Source: DATEAX01 sp035288145 (GTDB lineage Bacteria > Patescibacteriota > UBA1384 > UBA12157 > JAENIV01). Taken from it: 14,070 nucleotides of DNA. How positions within the stretch are numbered: position 1 is the first letter of the stretch; every line of letters starts with the position of its first letter. Below are positions 6,380 through 13,445 of this stretch, in pieces. The position numbers and the translations under genes were made by a program. The notes beneath the pieces are model-generated. The model was not told the origin of the DNA and ran no database searches. It was given only the letters and a program-made list of their open reading frames with translations. Location of the stretch: assembly GCA_035288145.1 (NCBI GenBank), contig DATEAX010000021.1, positions 1-14,070 on the forward strand. Reading direction: 5' to 3'.

Positions 6380-7672
6380 CTACTTTGCGACTAAATCAGC
6401 AATTTGATTTCCCTGTCTTATGGCATAATTTTGACCGCGATCTTGGGGATAAATTTGCGCCATTGATGCAAGGTAGAGATTTTTAATCGGGGTTTTAAAC
6501 TCCGGTCTTATTTTTGAATAGCCGATTTTAATCACCGGTTGAGCATATCTCGTCCGGCTGACATGAATTTTGCCGATGTCTGATTTTTGAAAATCGGGAA
6601 CAATTTTTCCAAGATAATTGACAAAGATATTTTTAATCGAATCGTCGGTTGACAAGAACAATGGGTCACGGTGGCTGATATACTTTGTAAGATATAAAAG
6701 ATTAGTGCCATAGCGCTGTTTAGAAATCATATTGGTATGCTCAATCATTGCCACAAAGGGCGAGCCTTCCTCGGTAATTGTCATCCAATAATACGGCGTA
6801 ATTTTCCTTTGAAGTTGAAGCAAGAGACAGATGTTGGCTTTATATTGGATTTTTTTAAGCTGGTTTACATATCTCGGCGGAAGCTTCTTTGCAAGTGTCA
6901 GCAATATTTCCGGAGAGGTGGTAACAATCACCCGGTCAAACGTGTGGGATTTACCGTTCGTAAATATCCTCAACCCGCCATCGGGGCTTTGACTAATTTT
7001 TGAAACTTGGTTTTTTAAAAATATCTTCCCACCCATTTTTTTGATTTCTGAAGCCAATTTCTCGGTTATTTTTACGAAACCGCCATCCAAATATCCCAGC
7101 ACCTCACTTCCAAAGATGCTTTTTCTGGTTGAAGCGCGAAGTTTGAGTTTATTTACAAGCCATGCGGCAGAGATTAAGGATGCCTCCGTACCGAACTTTG
7201 ACAAAAGTATTGGTCTGAAAAAAAGTTCATAGACTTTAGTGCCGGCATTTTCCGTAACCCATTCCTTGACACTGGTCTGGGATAATGACTTTTCGTGGCG
7301 GATTTTACTCGCCTTATAAATCAAAAGCCCAAGCGATAACCGATCAAGTAATGTCAATTGACTAAATTTGAGAACGTCCGTCGCTGACGAAAACGGATAA
7401 ATATTTCCTTTGGAGATGACGGCGTTGGAAACGGAATGCCATTTTAGTTTAGAAGAAAGTTTAAGCTCTTCAATTAGATCGATGATTTCCTTATCGTGGG
7501 TAAAAATATGATGGTAGAACTTTTCGACCCTTTCGCCGCCGATGCTGACTGTCGCCAGCAGACCGCCGAGTTTGTCTTCGGCCTCAAAAATAGTCACTTG
7601 ATGACCACGCTTTCCCAGCCGAAAGGCCGTAACCAACCCCGTCAGCCCCCCGCCGATAATGCCAATTTTCAT
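6380..7672 (-). CDS. FAD-dependent oxidoreductase, amine oxidase/HemY-like
   Basis: The product has 430 residues. The N-terminus has a dinucleotide-binding Rossmann motif G-I-I-G-G-G-L-T-G-L (4-13), E30 at the end of the second strand, and the G-G turn at 36-37. The C-terminus ends in a second FAD-contact segment, Y-P-Q-D-R-G-Q-N-Y-A-I-R-Q-G near 408-421. This arrangement is shared by protoporphyrinogen oxidase-like, phytoene desaturase-like and UDP-galactopyranose mutase-like flavoproteins, and the substrate cannot be read from sequence. With glycosyltransferases on both sides it may oxidise or rearrange a nucleotide- or lipid-linked sugar, rather than make heme (inference). Its ATG overlaps the TGA of the GT39-like gene in an ATGA junction. 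AAAAGG five bases before ATG serves as RBS. Confidence 0.85.
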   Translation of the reverse strand: MKIGIIGGGLTGLVTAFRLGKRGHQVTIFEAEDKLGGLLATVSIGGERVEKFYHHIFTHDKEIIDLIEELKLSSKLKWHSVSNAVISKGNIYPFSSATDVLKFSQLTLLDRLSLGLLIYKASKIRHEKSLSQTSVKEWVTENAGTKVYELFFRPILLSKFGTEASLISAAWLVNKLKLRASTRKSIFGSEVLGYLDGGFVKITEKLASEIKKMGGKIFLKNQVSKISQSPDGGLRIFTNGKSHTFDRVIVTTSPEILLTLAKKLPPRYVNQLKKIQYKANICLLLQLQRKITPYYWMTITEEGSPFVAMIEHTNMISKQRYGTNLLYLTKYISHRDPLFLSTDDSIKNIFVNYLGKIVPDFQKSDIGKIHVSRTRYAQPVIKIGYSKIRPEFKTPIKNLYLASMAQIYPQDRGQNYAIRQGNQIADLVAK

Positions 7673-9336
7673 TGTTGCCTTTTAAGGATGTTTTCTATTT
7701 CTATTTTGTTAAGTTGATGAGCATTTTTAAATATTTTTACCACCGGGTGGTCAAAAACCTGAAACGTCTCCTCGGCTTTGTCATCAACAATTTCCCGTTT
7801 CCCGAGGCGGGGATAGGATGTTACCTCGAAAACCGACCTATAACCCAAATCGCCCTGAAATAATTTCTCATAATACTTACTCGTTAAAGGATAATTCTCG
7901 GTGTCTTTGGGGATGGTTCCGGAAAGCCGCCGGCTTGAAAGAATCAGATAGTCGCCATTGGCTAAAGTTTGTGACATCTCGGCGATTTTGCTTGAGGTTT
8001 CCGGATCATAGTTTCTCATCACCTCATACTGATACTTTTGAGGGTTTTCATTTTTGAGTCTGGCCGGTAAGGGATCGTCCCAATGTTCGATAACCAGAGT
8101 GCTATCTTGAGGAATGTTCTGGTAAATCCATTTTGAGGCAATAATCCGGGTGTTTTCTTTGGTATATATTTTTTGAAAAGCCAGCGTCCAAAAAAAACTG
8201 AAAATAATCAAAAGGATCGTTAAACTAAAACCTAAATGGAGTAATTTTTTGTGGTTTGAAATTTTAACCACCAGCCAGGAAGCCGCAAGAATTAAAACCG
8301 GTATAAACGGCAACATATAACGGATAAATTTTGTCTGCCAGGAACCGACATAAATAAAAAAAACCAGGCCAAAAAACAAGAAAGGCATAGCTTTAAAATT
8401 CTCTTTTTTAAAGCAATCGATTAGCCAGAAGACAAGACCCAATAATCCCAGCAAGGGTAAAATTATATTCGTCTGCCAAAAAAGATTTTTGATGAAAAAG
8501 AAATATGGCGTTGTGTTCAAAAATTGGATGGTGTAGTAAACAGCGATTTTGCCGGTTGCCACCGAATATTCATACTTTAGAGAACGGTAAAATGAAGAGA
8601 AATCCAAAAGCGAATACGGGGAAATCAGAAGATAGACGAGACCCAAAATCAACAGAAAGGATATCGCCCAAAATATTTTTTTCGATAACTTTTCTCGGAT
8701 CAAGACCAAAGTAGTCAAAGGGATAAACAAAAAAATTGCCGCGGAAATTTTTGTCCCAAGGGCTAAACCGCTAACCGCTGCCATCAAAAGCCAAATTTTG
8801 TAATCGGTATTTTTGTAAATTTTGAGTCCGAATAGAGATAAAATCAGGAGAAAAAAAATCAGCCAGCTTTCGGTGACCGAATAATGGGCCGCTTGAATTA
8901 AGCCGGGAGTTGCCGCGAGTAAAAATGCCGCCAAAAGACCAACGCGCCTGTCTGCCAACTTGAGGCCTAAAAAAAAGATGAGCAAAATCGAAAAGGTTGA
9001 AAATAAGGCGGATAAACTTCGGCCGATGAGATTCAGACTGCCGTAATTGTAAATTGTGTCACTACGGGTGACAAAATCGATGACTTTAGCAATCAAACGG
9101 ATAAGGTAGATGGGCAGACTCCCGTAAGCAAAAAAATGAGGATTGAGATTGCCGGGGATTTGGATATTTTGCACCGAATTGATGATGTTTCTTTCGTCCG
9201 GGTGGAAACCCAAACCCTCATCCCAATTTAAATTGTAAAATCTTAAAAAAGCGCCAGAAATAAAAATAATCATAAGTAAGACATAAATAAATTTGTCTTT
9301 GAAAAAATTTTTTCTAAATTTTAGAAAAAAAGTCAT
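7669..9336 (-). CDS. GT39 (PMT/ArnT-like) membrane glycosyltransferase
   Basis: The product has 555 residues from the chosen ATG. The first helix (about 16-31) is followed by an outer loop with W-D-E (38-40) and H-P-D-E (45-48). Acidic pairs at this place are the catalytic signature of dolichyl- or undecaprenyl-phosphate-sugar dependent GT-C enzymes. About ten to twelve membrane helices follow, then a soluble C-terminal part (about 425-555). Such enzymes move a sugar from a polyprenyl phosphate to a protein or lipid on the outer face. The frame is open up to a TTG at 9423, inside the upstream gene. I chose ATG 9336, seven bases after that gene's TAG, because it avoids an 80-base overlap and begins with a normal basic/hydrophobic N-terminus. 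It lacks an RBS, so coupling is likely. Confidence 0.88.
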   Translation of the reverse strand: MTFFLKFRKNFFKDKFIYVLLMIIFISGAFLRFYNLNWDEGLGFHPDERNIINSVQNIQIPGNLNPHFFAYGSLPIYLIRLIAKVIDFVTRSDTIYNYGSLNLIGRSLSALFSTFSILLIFFLGLKLADRRVGLLAAFLLAATPGLIQAAHYSVTESWLIFFLLILSLFGLKIYKNTDYKIWLLMAAVSGLALGTKISAAIFLFIPLTTLVLIREKLSKKIFWAISFLLILGLVYLLISPYSLLDFSSFYRSLKYEYSVATGKIAVYYTIQFLNTTPYFFFIKNLFWQTNIILPLLGLLGLVFWLIDCFKKENFKAMPFLFFGLVFFIYVGSWQTKFIRYMLPFIPVLILAASWLVVKISNHKKLLHLGFSLTILLIIFSFFWTLAFQKIYTKENTRIIASKWIYQNIPQDSTLVIEHWDDPLPARLKNENPQKYQYEVMRNYDPETSSKIAEMSQTLANGDYLILSSRRLSGTIPKDTENYPLTSKYYEKLFQGDLGYRSVFEVTSYPRLGKREIVDDKAEETFQVFDHPVVKIFKNAHQLNKIEIENILKRQQ

Positions 9337-9343
9337 TATTAGT

Positions 9344-11404
9344 CTAAGTTCTGACCTCAATAATTTTCGTTTGAGAAGAATCCAGGACAACTGTACCAAG
9401 AGATAGTAATTTTTCCTCGTCAAGCTGGTATTTTTTTCTTTCTAAATCGCCCAAAATAATGTATTTTACCTTGTATTTTTGCAGAATTTCTTGGCTTGCT
9501 TTGATGTCGCCTTTTTCATAAATTGTCTTCACCTCCCTTTGACGAGCCTCGAGGTCGGGATAATTTCCCCGCCAAAGCCATTCATGAACTCGCCAACCCA
9601 AGACCGTTGGCAGTCCTGTGGCCATAGAAACTCTATCATATGAAGTATAGCTTTCGCCATCGGCCTCTAAAATGACCGGCTGATCTTTAAGACGGGTTAG
9701 CCATTCAATTGCCGCGTGGTCTCCGGGGGAATCCTTAGATAGATATGCCATGCCATCAAGCGTTCGAAACTTGGAAATTTTAAGTCCGCGATAATATCTT
9801 GGTATCGAATAAAACGGATAAAGCAAGGGAAGAATAATCAAAATGAAAAAAATTGGCCATAGCGCCCAGCGCATTTTTGTTTTTATATCACCAAGACGAA
9901 GGCAAATGTAGCCGGTTGCCATTGTCAGCATTATGTAGGCCTGGTAAGTAAATTTGAACATCGTATTTGCCCGATAAAAATTCCTATCATAAATATCCTT
10001 AAAATAGATTATTTCCGGCACGGCCAAAAGAAAGAACGAAGAAAAGATAATTATTAAGACAAAAATATCCGAAGGATTTTTTAATTTATCTTTCCGTATT
10101 TTAACGATATAAAAAATTAAAAACATGACGGCAAAAATTAGCAGGTTTCCCCAAAGGATAAATATTTGCCAAATCGGGGTCCGAGACATAACCAAACCAA
10201 TGCCCTGGGTCATATTTTGAAAATGAAGATTAAATGGCAAAAGCAAGGTCATCGTTAGAATTACAAGTTTTAAAAAATCAAAAACAATGGCGAGAATAAT
10301 CTTTTTAGCCGATTTCAGGTAAATTTTTTGATAAAGGATAAACAATAATGTCACCAATAAGTAAATTGGAAAGTCCCAAATATTGGTCATATAAAAAATT
10401 GCCAGCATCAAGGCAAGCAGAAAATGTCCTAGTGACAAAATTTTTTCTTTGTTTTCTTGCCTGGTCAGAAGCGTAAATAAAATTGCCAAAAAAGTTATAA
10501 TAAACGGGATATTCGAGACATGGCCGTGAAGATCGGCGACAACAAATGAATAGCTGGGGAATTCGTGAATCGTTTTATCATTGGTGGGCGGATTATAGCC
10601 GATGAAACGGGTGGCTTCAGGATAGTAATAGGGTTTGATTTCTCCCTTTAAAAGGCCGGTTTTTTTGGCCGCCGGCAGGAAAACTCCATAAGCAAAAGTG
10701 TGAAAATTGCTGGCAAAGCTAATCAACATTGCGGAAATTAAACCGGCAAGAATGATTTTTTTGAAGTTCTGAATTTTTATAAAACTTACCAGATTGGCAG
10801 TTAGAGAAAAGGTTAATGATAAGGTGAAGGCAAAAATCGTCGAAATCATCAAGTTATAGCCAACGGCCGGTTTAAGATTAACTAATTTTGTCAAAAATGC
10901 GGCGAGGTAATGCCCATAATAATAGTAGTTGACTTCCTCCCCGGCAAACCACATATCAGTTGGTGGCATAAATTTTGTTCGTAAAATACTATTCATAAAA
11001 CCGAAGTCCATGAACTTTTCCAAATCTTTGATTTCCGGCCGGAGACCCCGGACAAAAACCCAGAAAGCCAAACTTATCAAAAAGATTAATTCTTCAAGGA
11101 TGAAGATTTTCCAGTTTTCAATTAAAGCTTGCTTGAAATTAGGATAACCCTTGTCAAAGACAAAAATTACCGCCAGCAAAACAAGGATGATGACGATAAT
11201 CCATCCTCTTTCAAACGGCACCAGCCGAAGTGAGGATAAAAGCCAAAGAATAAATGAGGGGATTGCCAAACCAAGGACTTTGGAATATAAATACCCTTTA
11301 TCAAAAAATTTTGAAAAAATCCGGCTGGCAAGGGGAAGAAAAATTAAGCCAATGATTAATAAATAAACCCACCATTTGAGGAAGATTAAATATTCATAAA
11401 GCAT
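9344..11404 (-). CDS. DUF2298 ('Chlor_Arch_YYY') multi-pass membrane protein
   Basis: The product has 686 residues with a dozen or more membrane helices. Family marks include R-G-L-R-P-E-I (119-125), E-K-F-M-D-F (129-134), a tyrosine run with Y-Y-Y-Y-G-H-Y (160-166) that gives the family its name, and later H-E-F-P-S-Y-S-F-V-V-A-D-L-H-G-H near 286-301. The last 160 residues are soluble and contain T-V-L-G-W-R-V-H-E-W. The helix pattern and company suggest a GT-C-type glycosyltransferase or lipid-linked glycan handling protein, but the activity of the family is not established to my knowledge. It is the first gene of a four-gene leftward operon. A possible promoter TTTTGT-17-TAGAAT lies at 11448-11420, and no RBS is visible. 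Confidence 0.9.
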   Translation of the reverse strand: MLYEYLIFLKWWVYLLIIGLIFLPLASRIFSKFFDKGYLYSKVLGLAIPSFILWLLSSLRLVPFERGWIIVIILVLLAVIFVFDKGYPNFKQALIENWKIFILEELIFLISLAFWVFVRGLRPEIKDLEKFMDFGFMNSILRTKFMPPTDMWFAGEEVNYYYYGHYLAAFLTKLVNLKPAVGYNLMISTIFAFTLSLTFSLTANLVSFIKIQNFKKIILAGLISAMLISFASNFHTFAYGVFLPAAKKTGLLKGEIKPYYYPEATRFIGYNPPTNDKTIHEFPSYSFVVADLHGHVSNIPFIITFLAILFTLLTRQENKEKILSLGHFLLALMLAIFYMTNIWDFPIYLLVTLLFILYQKIYLKSAKKIILAIVFDFLKLVILTMTLLLPFNLHFQNMTQGIGLVMSRTPIWQIFILWGNLLIFAVMFLIFYIVKIRKDKLKNPSDIFVLIIIFSSFFLLAVPEIIYFKDIYDRNFYRANTMFKFTYQAYIMLTMATGYICLRLGDIKTKMRWALWPIFFILIILPLLYPFYSIPRYYRGLKISKFRTLDGMAYLSKDSPGDHAAIEWLTRLKDQPVILEADGESYTSYDRVSMATGLPTVLGWRVHEWLWRGNYPDLEARQREVKTIYEKGDIKASQEILQKYKVKYIILGDLERKKYQLDEEKLLSLGTVVLDSSQTKIIEVRT

Positions 11405-11419
11405 AATGATTTCAAATTC

Positions 11420-11448
11420 ATTCTAACGCTTTTTTTTGCTAAACAAAA
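11420..11448 (-). promoter_or_regulatory. Candidate promoter of the glycosylation operon
   Basis: TTTTGT (11448 to 11443), a 17-base spacer and TAGAAT (11425 to 11420) read leftwards to the ATG at 11404. The -35 is poor. It lies back to back with the stronger rightward nuclease promoter. Confidence 0.3.
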
Positions 11449-11450
11449 GG

Positions 11451-11479
11451 TTGAAAAACAAAATCCCAAAATGTATAAT
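11451..11479 (+). promoter_or_regulatory. Strong sigma70-like promoter of the nuclease gene
   Basis: TTGAAA (11451-11456) and a consensus TATAAT (11474-11479) are separated by exactly 17 bases. Transcription would begin near 11486, just before the RBS. Confidence 0.7.
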
Positions 11480-11488
11480 CCTAAGCAT

Positions 11489-11497
11489 AGGGGGTGA
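11489..11497 (+). promoter_or_regulatory. RBS that fixes the nuclease start at TTG 11503
   Basis: AGGGGGTGA differs by one base from AGGAGGTGA, the full complement of the 16S rRNA 3' end. It ends five bases before TTG 11503. The in-frame GTG at 11494 lies inside this site, so it is an unlikely start. Confidence 0.65.
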
Positions 11498-11502
11498 ACA
11501 CT

Positions 11503-12552
11503 TTGAACAAATCGTCAGGATGCTTACAAAGATCTGATAGTCGTCTTTGGCGCCACTGGTCGGAATCGAAATTAAAGCGTCTTCACCAATGCCCGCTGGC
11601 ATTCCGGTTCGCTTATGTTGACAAAATCTCGGTCCCCCAGGGAGTCGAGAAGGTTTTCGGCGGCGCCATCCACTGGGCCTGCAAGATGTTTTTTCGGCCA
11701 AAGATGGGCTACGAGACGCCTCAAAAGTTTCTCAACACGTTCATCCATTTTTGGCAAGGTGTTTGCGAGGGTCGACACGGCCAAGATGGTTTCAATCGTC
11801 CGCAAATAGAAATCCGTTTTCGTAAACCAAAACAGGACTATCTCGGTCTGGGAATTAATCTGCTCCGCTCTTTCTACGAAATCAATCAGCCATATTTGGA
11901 GGGCAGTTTTCTACCCCGGCCAGAACTTTTAGAAAAGACCTTTGCTTTTCGGTTTCGCGGCTTTCCGTTGAGAGTCCGATGGGATCGCCTGCAACCAGCA
12001 AGCTTCGACGCGCAAGAAAACCATATTATCTATGACTACAAGACCGGTTTGAGTGAGCCAGGAGCAATTGAGCAAAGGTTCGACCTGCAGTTTACGTTTT
12101 ACTCTCTGGCCTACCTCAAAAGATTCGGTCGGCCGCCAGCAGGTCTCGCCCTTTGGTTGCTTCAGTCTCAAGGCGGAAAAACGATTGAAATTCCAGCAAG
12201 AAGTCAGGAGCACTATCTTGATCTTGCCCTTCAGCTTGAAGAGGCGGCCCGTTTTGTCGAAGGCGCCCTCCTCCCGGATTCGGCGGAAAAAACCTGTCTC
12301 TTGGCCAGACAAACCGCCCACTACTATTGTCTCCCGCCCATGCCCCAACCCCATTTTATCCGCATCGAAGGCCCGCAGTGCCGGTATTGCGATTTCGATG
12401 CTGTCTGCGCGGAATTTGCCTTGGATGATTTTCGAAATCCCCAAATCCTCCGAGAGCTCGAAAACATCCGTCCCGACTCGGAAGTCATCCAACTGGCAAT
12501 ACCCGGGCTTAAAGTCAAACGGCAACGCCGGCACCCTACACATAGACCATAA
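11503..12552 (+). CDS. PD-(D/E)XK nuclease with a 4Fe-4S cysteine set (RecB/AddB/Cas4 type)
   Basis: The product has 349 residues from TTG 11503. Numbered from GTG 11494 (subtract 3 for the TTG start), the N-terminus has S-K-L-K-R-L-H-Q-C-P (25-34), the usual family opening. Nuclease residues are H60 (G-G-A-I-H), E147, D164 (R-W-D-R-L), D181 and K183 (Y-D-Y-K-T-G), and Q199 and Y203 (L-Q-F-T-F-Y). C33 plus C296, C299 and C305 (C-x2-C-x5-C) match the split four-cysteine cluster of AddB, Dna2 and Cas4. The enzyme should cut DNA, probably single-stranded ends. No helicase, cas1/cas2 or CRISPR array is in the window. It has its own promoter and RBS and visibly higher G+C than the genes to its left, which hints at separate ancestry. 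Confidence 0.88.
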   Translation: MNKSSGCLQRSDSRLWRHWSESKLKRLHQCPLAFRFAYVDKISVPQGVEKVFGGAIHWACKMFFRPKMGYETPQKFLNTFIHFWQGVCEGRHGQDGFNRPQIEIRFRKPKQDYLGLGINLLRSFYEINQPYLEGSFLPRPELLEKTFAFRFRGFPLRVRWDRLQPASFDAQENHIIYDYKTGLSEPGAIEQRFDLQFTFYSLAYLKRFGRPPAGLALWLLQSQGGKTIEIPARSQEHYLDLALQLEEAARFVEGALLPDSAEKTCLLARQTAHYYCLPPMPQPHFIRIEGPQCRYCDFDAVCAEFALDDFRNPQILRELENIRPDSEVIQLAIPGLKVKRQRRHPTHRP

Positions 12553-12613
12553 TCCTAATGTTACCCTGGGCTTGACCCCGCACAACAAACTTGAATATTC
12601 CAATCGAATTACC

Positions 12614-12697
12614 AGCCTCGACTCAAGCGGGTCTGGGCGGGTTCATTCGTGCTTGCCTGCGGTAGGCAGGTTCCATTTCAGGTCTGTATGCGAGGCT
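12614..12697. repeat. Nested inverted-repeat element
   Basis: Outer arms AGCCTCG (12614-12620) and CGAGGCT (12691-12697) enclose a central hairpin, CTTGCCT-GCGGT-AGGCAGG (12652-12670). The inner stem has seven pairs, one of them G-T. The whole is 84 bases in a gene-free stretch. It resembles dispersed palindromic elements, but no second copy is in this window, so repeat status is untested. Confidence 0.4.
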
Positions 12698-12703
12698 TGA
12701 CAT
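12623..12703 (-). CDS. Possible micro-ORF of 26 residues
   Basis: On the minus strand ATG 12703 directly follows the TAA of the micro-ORF at 12775-12704. It runs to TGA (12625 to 12623) and encodes an Arg/Pro-rich peptide. It has no RBS of its own and lies across the nested inverted repeats, so it may be chance. It is listed only because of the exact TAA-ATG junction. Confidence 0.15.
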   Translation of the reverse strand: MSSLAYRPEMEPAYRRQARMNPPRPA

Positions 12704-12775
12704 TTACAAAAGCCGTTTGCCATTCGGCGTATAATTAAGATGTGGATAGCCACGGGTGTCCGTGTTGCTATTCAT
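12704..12775 (-). CDS. Possible micro-ORF of 23 residues with a strong RBS
   Basis: On the minus strand ATG 12775 is preceded by the purine-rich stretch AAAGGAAAGGAGAAAAGAG, giving GGAG seven bases upstream. The frame encodes 23 residues: M-N-S-N-T-D-T-R-G-Y-P-H-L-N-Y-T-P-N-G-K-R-L-L. It is hydrophilic, with no cysteine or membrane segment, and I recognise no family. A hairpin (TGCCTCCG/CGGAGGCA) sits just upstream of the purine tract. No convincing minus-strand promoter is visible. The same DNA reads as a possible small RNA on the plus strand. Both readings are provisional. Confidence 0.3.
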   Translation of the reverse strand: MNSNTDTRGYPHLNYTPNGKRLL

Positions 12776-12832
12776 CTCTTTTCTCCTTTCCTTTCTTGCC
12801 TCCGCGCATGCAGTTGCACGGAGGCATTCTTT
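12730..12832 (+). ncRNA. Candidate small structured RNA
   Basis: On the plus strand a consensus -10, TATAAT (12730-12735), is followed by a hairpin, ATAGC-CACGG / CCGTG-TT-GCTAT with a GTGT loop (12746-12771). Next comes an almost pure pyrimidine stretch (12771-12796), then a terminator-like hairpin. A transcript from about 12742 to 12832 would be about 90 bases. The pyrimidine stretch contains TCCTTTC, complementary to GAAAGGA before the rubrerythrin ATG. The weak point is the missing -35: TTGACA at 12697 is 27 bases away. Confidence 0.3.
12797..12832 (+). terminator. Terminator-like hairpin upstream of rubrerythrin
   Basis: TGCCTCCG (12797-12804) and CGGAGGCA (12819-12826) form eight pairs. 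The 14-base loop can add GCA/TGC. TTCTTT follows at 12827-12832. It could end transcription arriving from the nuclease side and so insulate the rubrerythrin promoter, whose -35 begins at 12831 within the T-tract. Confidence 0.5.
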
Positions 12833-12880
12833 GACTAAAAGATTTTCTTGCGCTATAGTGCGAATTAGAAAGGACAAAAA
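12831..12880 (+). promoter_or_regulatory. Rubrerythrin promoter and RBS
   Basis: TTGACT (12831-12836), a 17-base spacer and TATAGT (12854-12859) form a strong sigma70-like promoter with a predicted start near 12866. GAAAGGA (12868-12874 region) precedes the ATG at 12881 by about seven bases. The leader would be only about 15 bases. No PerR- or Fur-like operator could be assigned with confidence. Confidence 0.7.
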
Positions 12881-13438
12881 ATGAGTCAAACTCAAGCCAA
12901 CTTACTAAAGGCGTTTACCGGCGAGTCGATGGCCCGCAACAAATACACTTTCTATGCCCAACAAGCCCGGAAGGAGGGCTTTGAATGGCTTGCCCGGGTC
13001 TTTGAGGAAACCGCCGATAACGAACGGGCTCACGCCGAAAGAGAGTATGAGCATCTTCAAGGCAAGGTCGAGATGACCAACACCTACAATCTCCATTCTC
13101 TCCAAAATACCCTGAAGAATCTCAAAGACGCCGCCGCTGGTGAAAAATATGAGTGGTCGTCAATGTATCCTGACTTTGAACAAACTGCTCGCCAAGAAAA
13201 CCAGCTGAAAATTGCTCGGGTCTTCAAAGAAATTGCCGAAGTTGAAGAAAAACACGAAGAGAGATATATAATCCTCGCCAAGCTCCTGGAGGATGGAGGT
13301 CTTTATAAATCAGCCCAGCCAATTGAATGGAAATGCTTAAACTGCGGCTATATTCATAAGGGCACTTCGGCGCCCAAAGCTTGCCCGGCTTGCAACAAAC
13401 CTCAAGGTTTATATATGCAGTTAAAAATTGTTCGTTAG
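12881..13438 (+). CDS. rbr: Rubrerythrin
   Basis: The product has 185 residues, normal for classical rubrerythrin. Rubrerythrin is a cytoplasmic di-iron peroxidase that reduces hydrogen peroxide using electrons from rubredoxin or similar donors. The N-terminal four-helix ferritin-like domain (1-135) has likely iron ligands E15 (G-E-S), E48 and H51 (N-E-R-A-H), E88 and E91 (G-E-K-Y-E), and E123 and E126 (E-E-K-H-E). The C-terminal rubredoxin-like domain has C152/C155 (C-L-N-C) and C168/C171 (C-P-A-C) to bind one iron. All key residues are present. It is a single gene with its own promoter, and it ends seven bases from a convergent gene. It suggests an anaerobic or microaerophilic cell that meets occasional oxidative stress. 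Confidence 0.96.
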   Translation: MSQTQANLLKAFTGESMARNKYTFYAQQARKEGFEWLARVFEETADNERAHAEREYEHLQGKVEMTNTYNLHSLQNTLKNLKDAAAGEKYEWSSMYPDFEQTARQENQLKIARVFKEIAEVEEKHEERYIILAKLLEDGGLYKSAQPIEWKCLNCGYIHKGTSAPKACPACNKPQGLYMQLKIVR

Positions 13439-13445
13439 GGTCTGT

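Noticed and set aside
9337..9423. N-terminal extension of the GT39-like gene to TTG 9423
   Set aside because: It would overlap the DUF2298 coding region by 80 bases with a rare start codon and no RBS, while ATG 9336 gives a normal N-terminus seven bases after the upstream stop.
11494..11502. GTG 11494 as nuclease start
   Set aside because: The GTG is part of the Shine-Dalgarno sequence AGGGGGTGA, which is correctly spaced for TTG 11503.
11929..12603. 224-residue minus-strand open frame
   Set aside because: It is antisense to the nuclease, whose motifs are unambiguous, and shows no domain of its own.
12053..12700. 215-residue plus-strand open frame
   Set aside because: It lies mostly inside the nuclease gene in another frame, has no RBS or recognisable domain, and runs into the inverted-repeat region.
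12697..12735. TTGACA...TATAAT as a standard promoter
   Set aside because: The spacing is 27 bases, too long for sigma70-type recognition. Only the -10 is kept as a weak candidate.
12776..12895. Longer minus-strand version of the micro-ORF, beginning at 12895
   Set aside because: It would run antisense through the rubrerythrin promoter and start codon, with no RBS. Only the ATG at 12775 has one.
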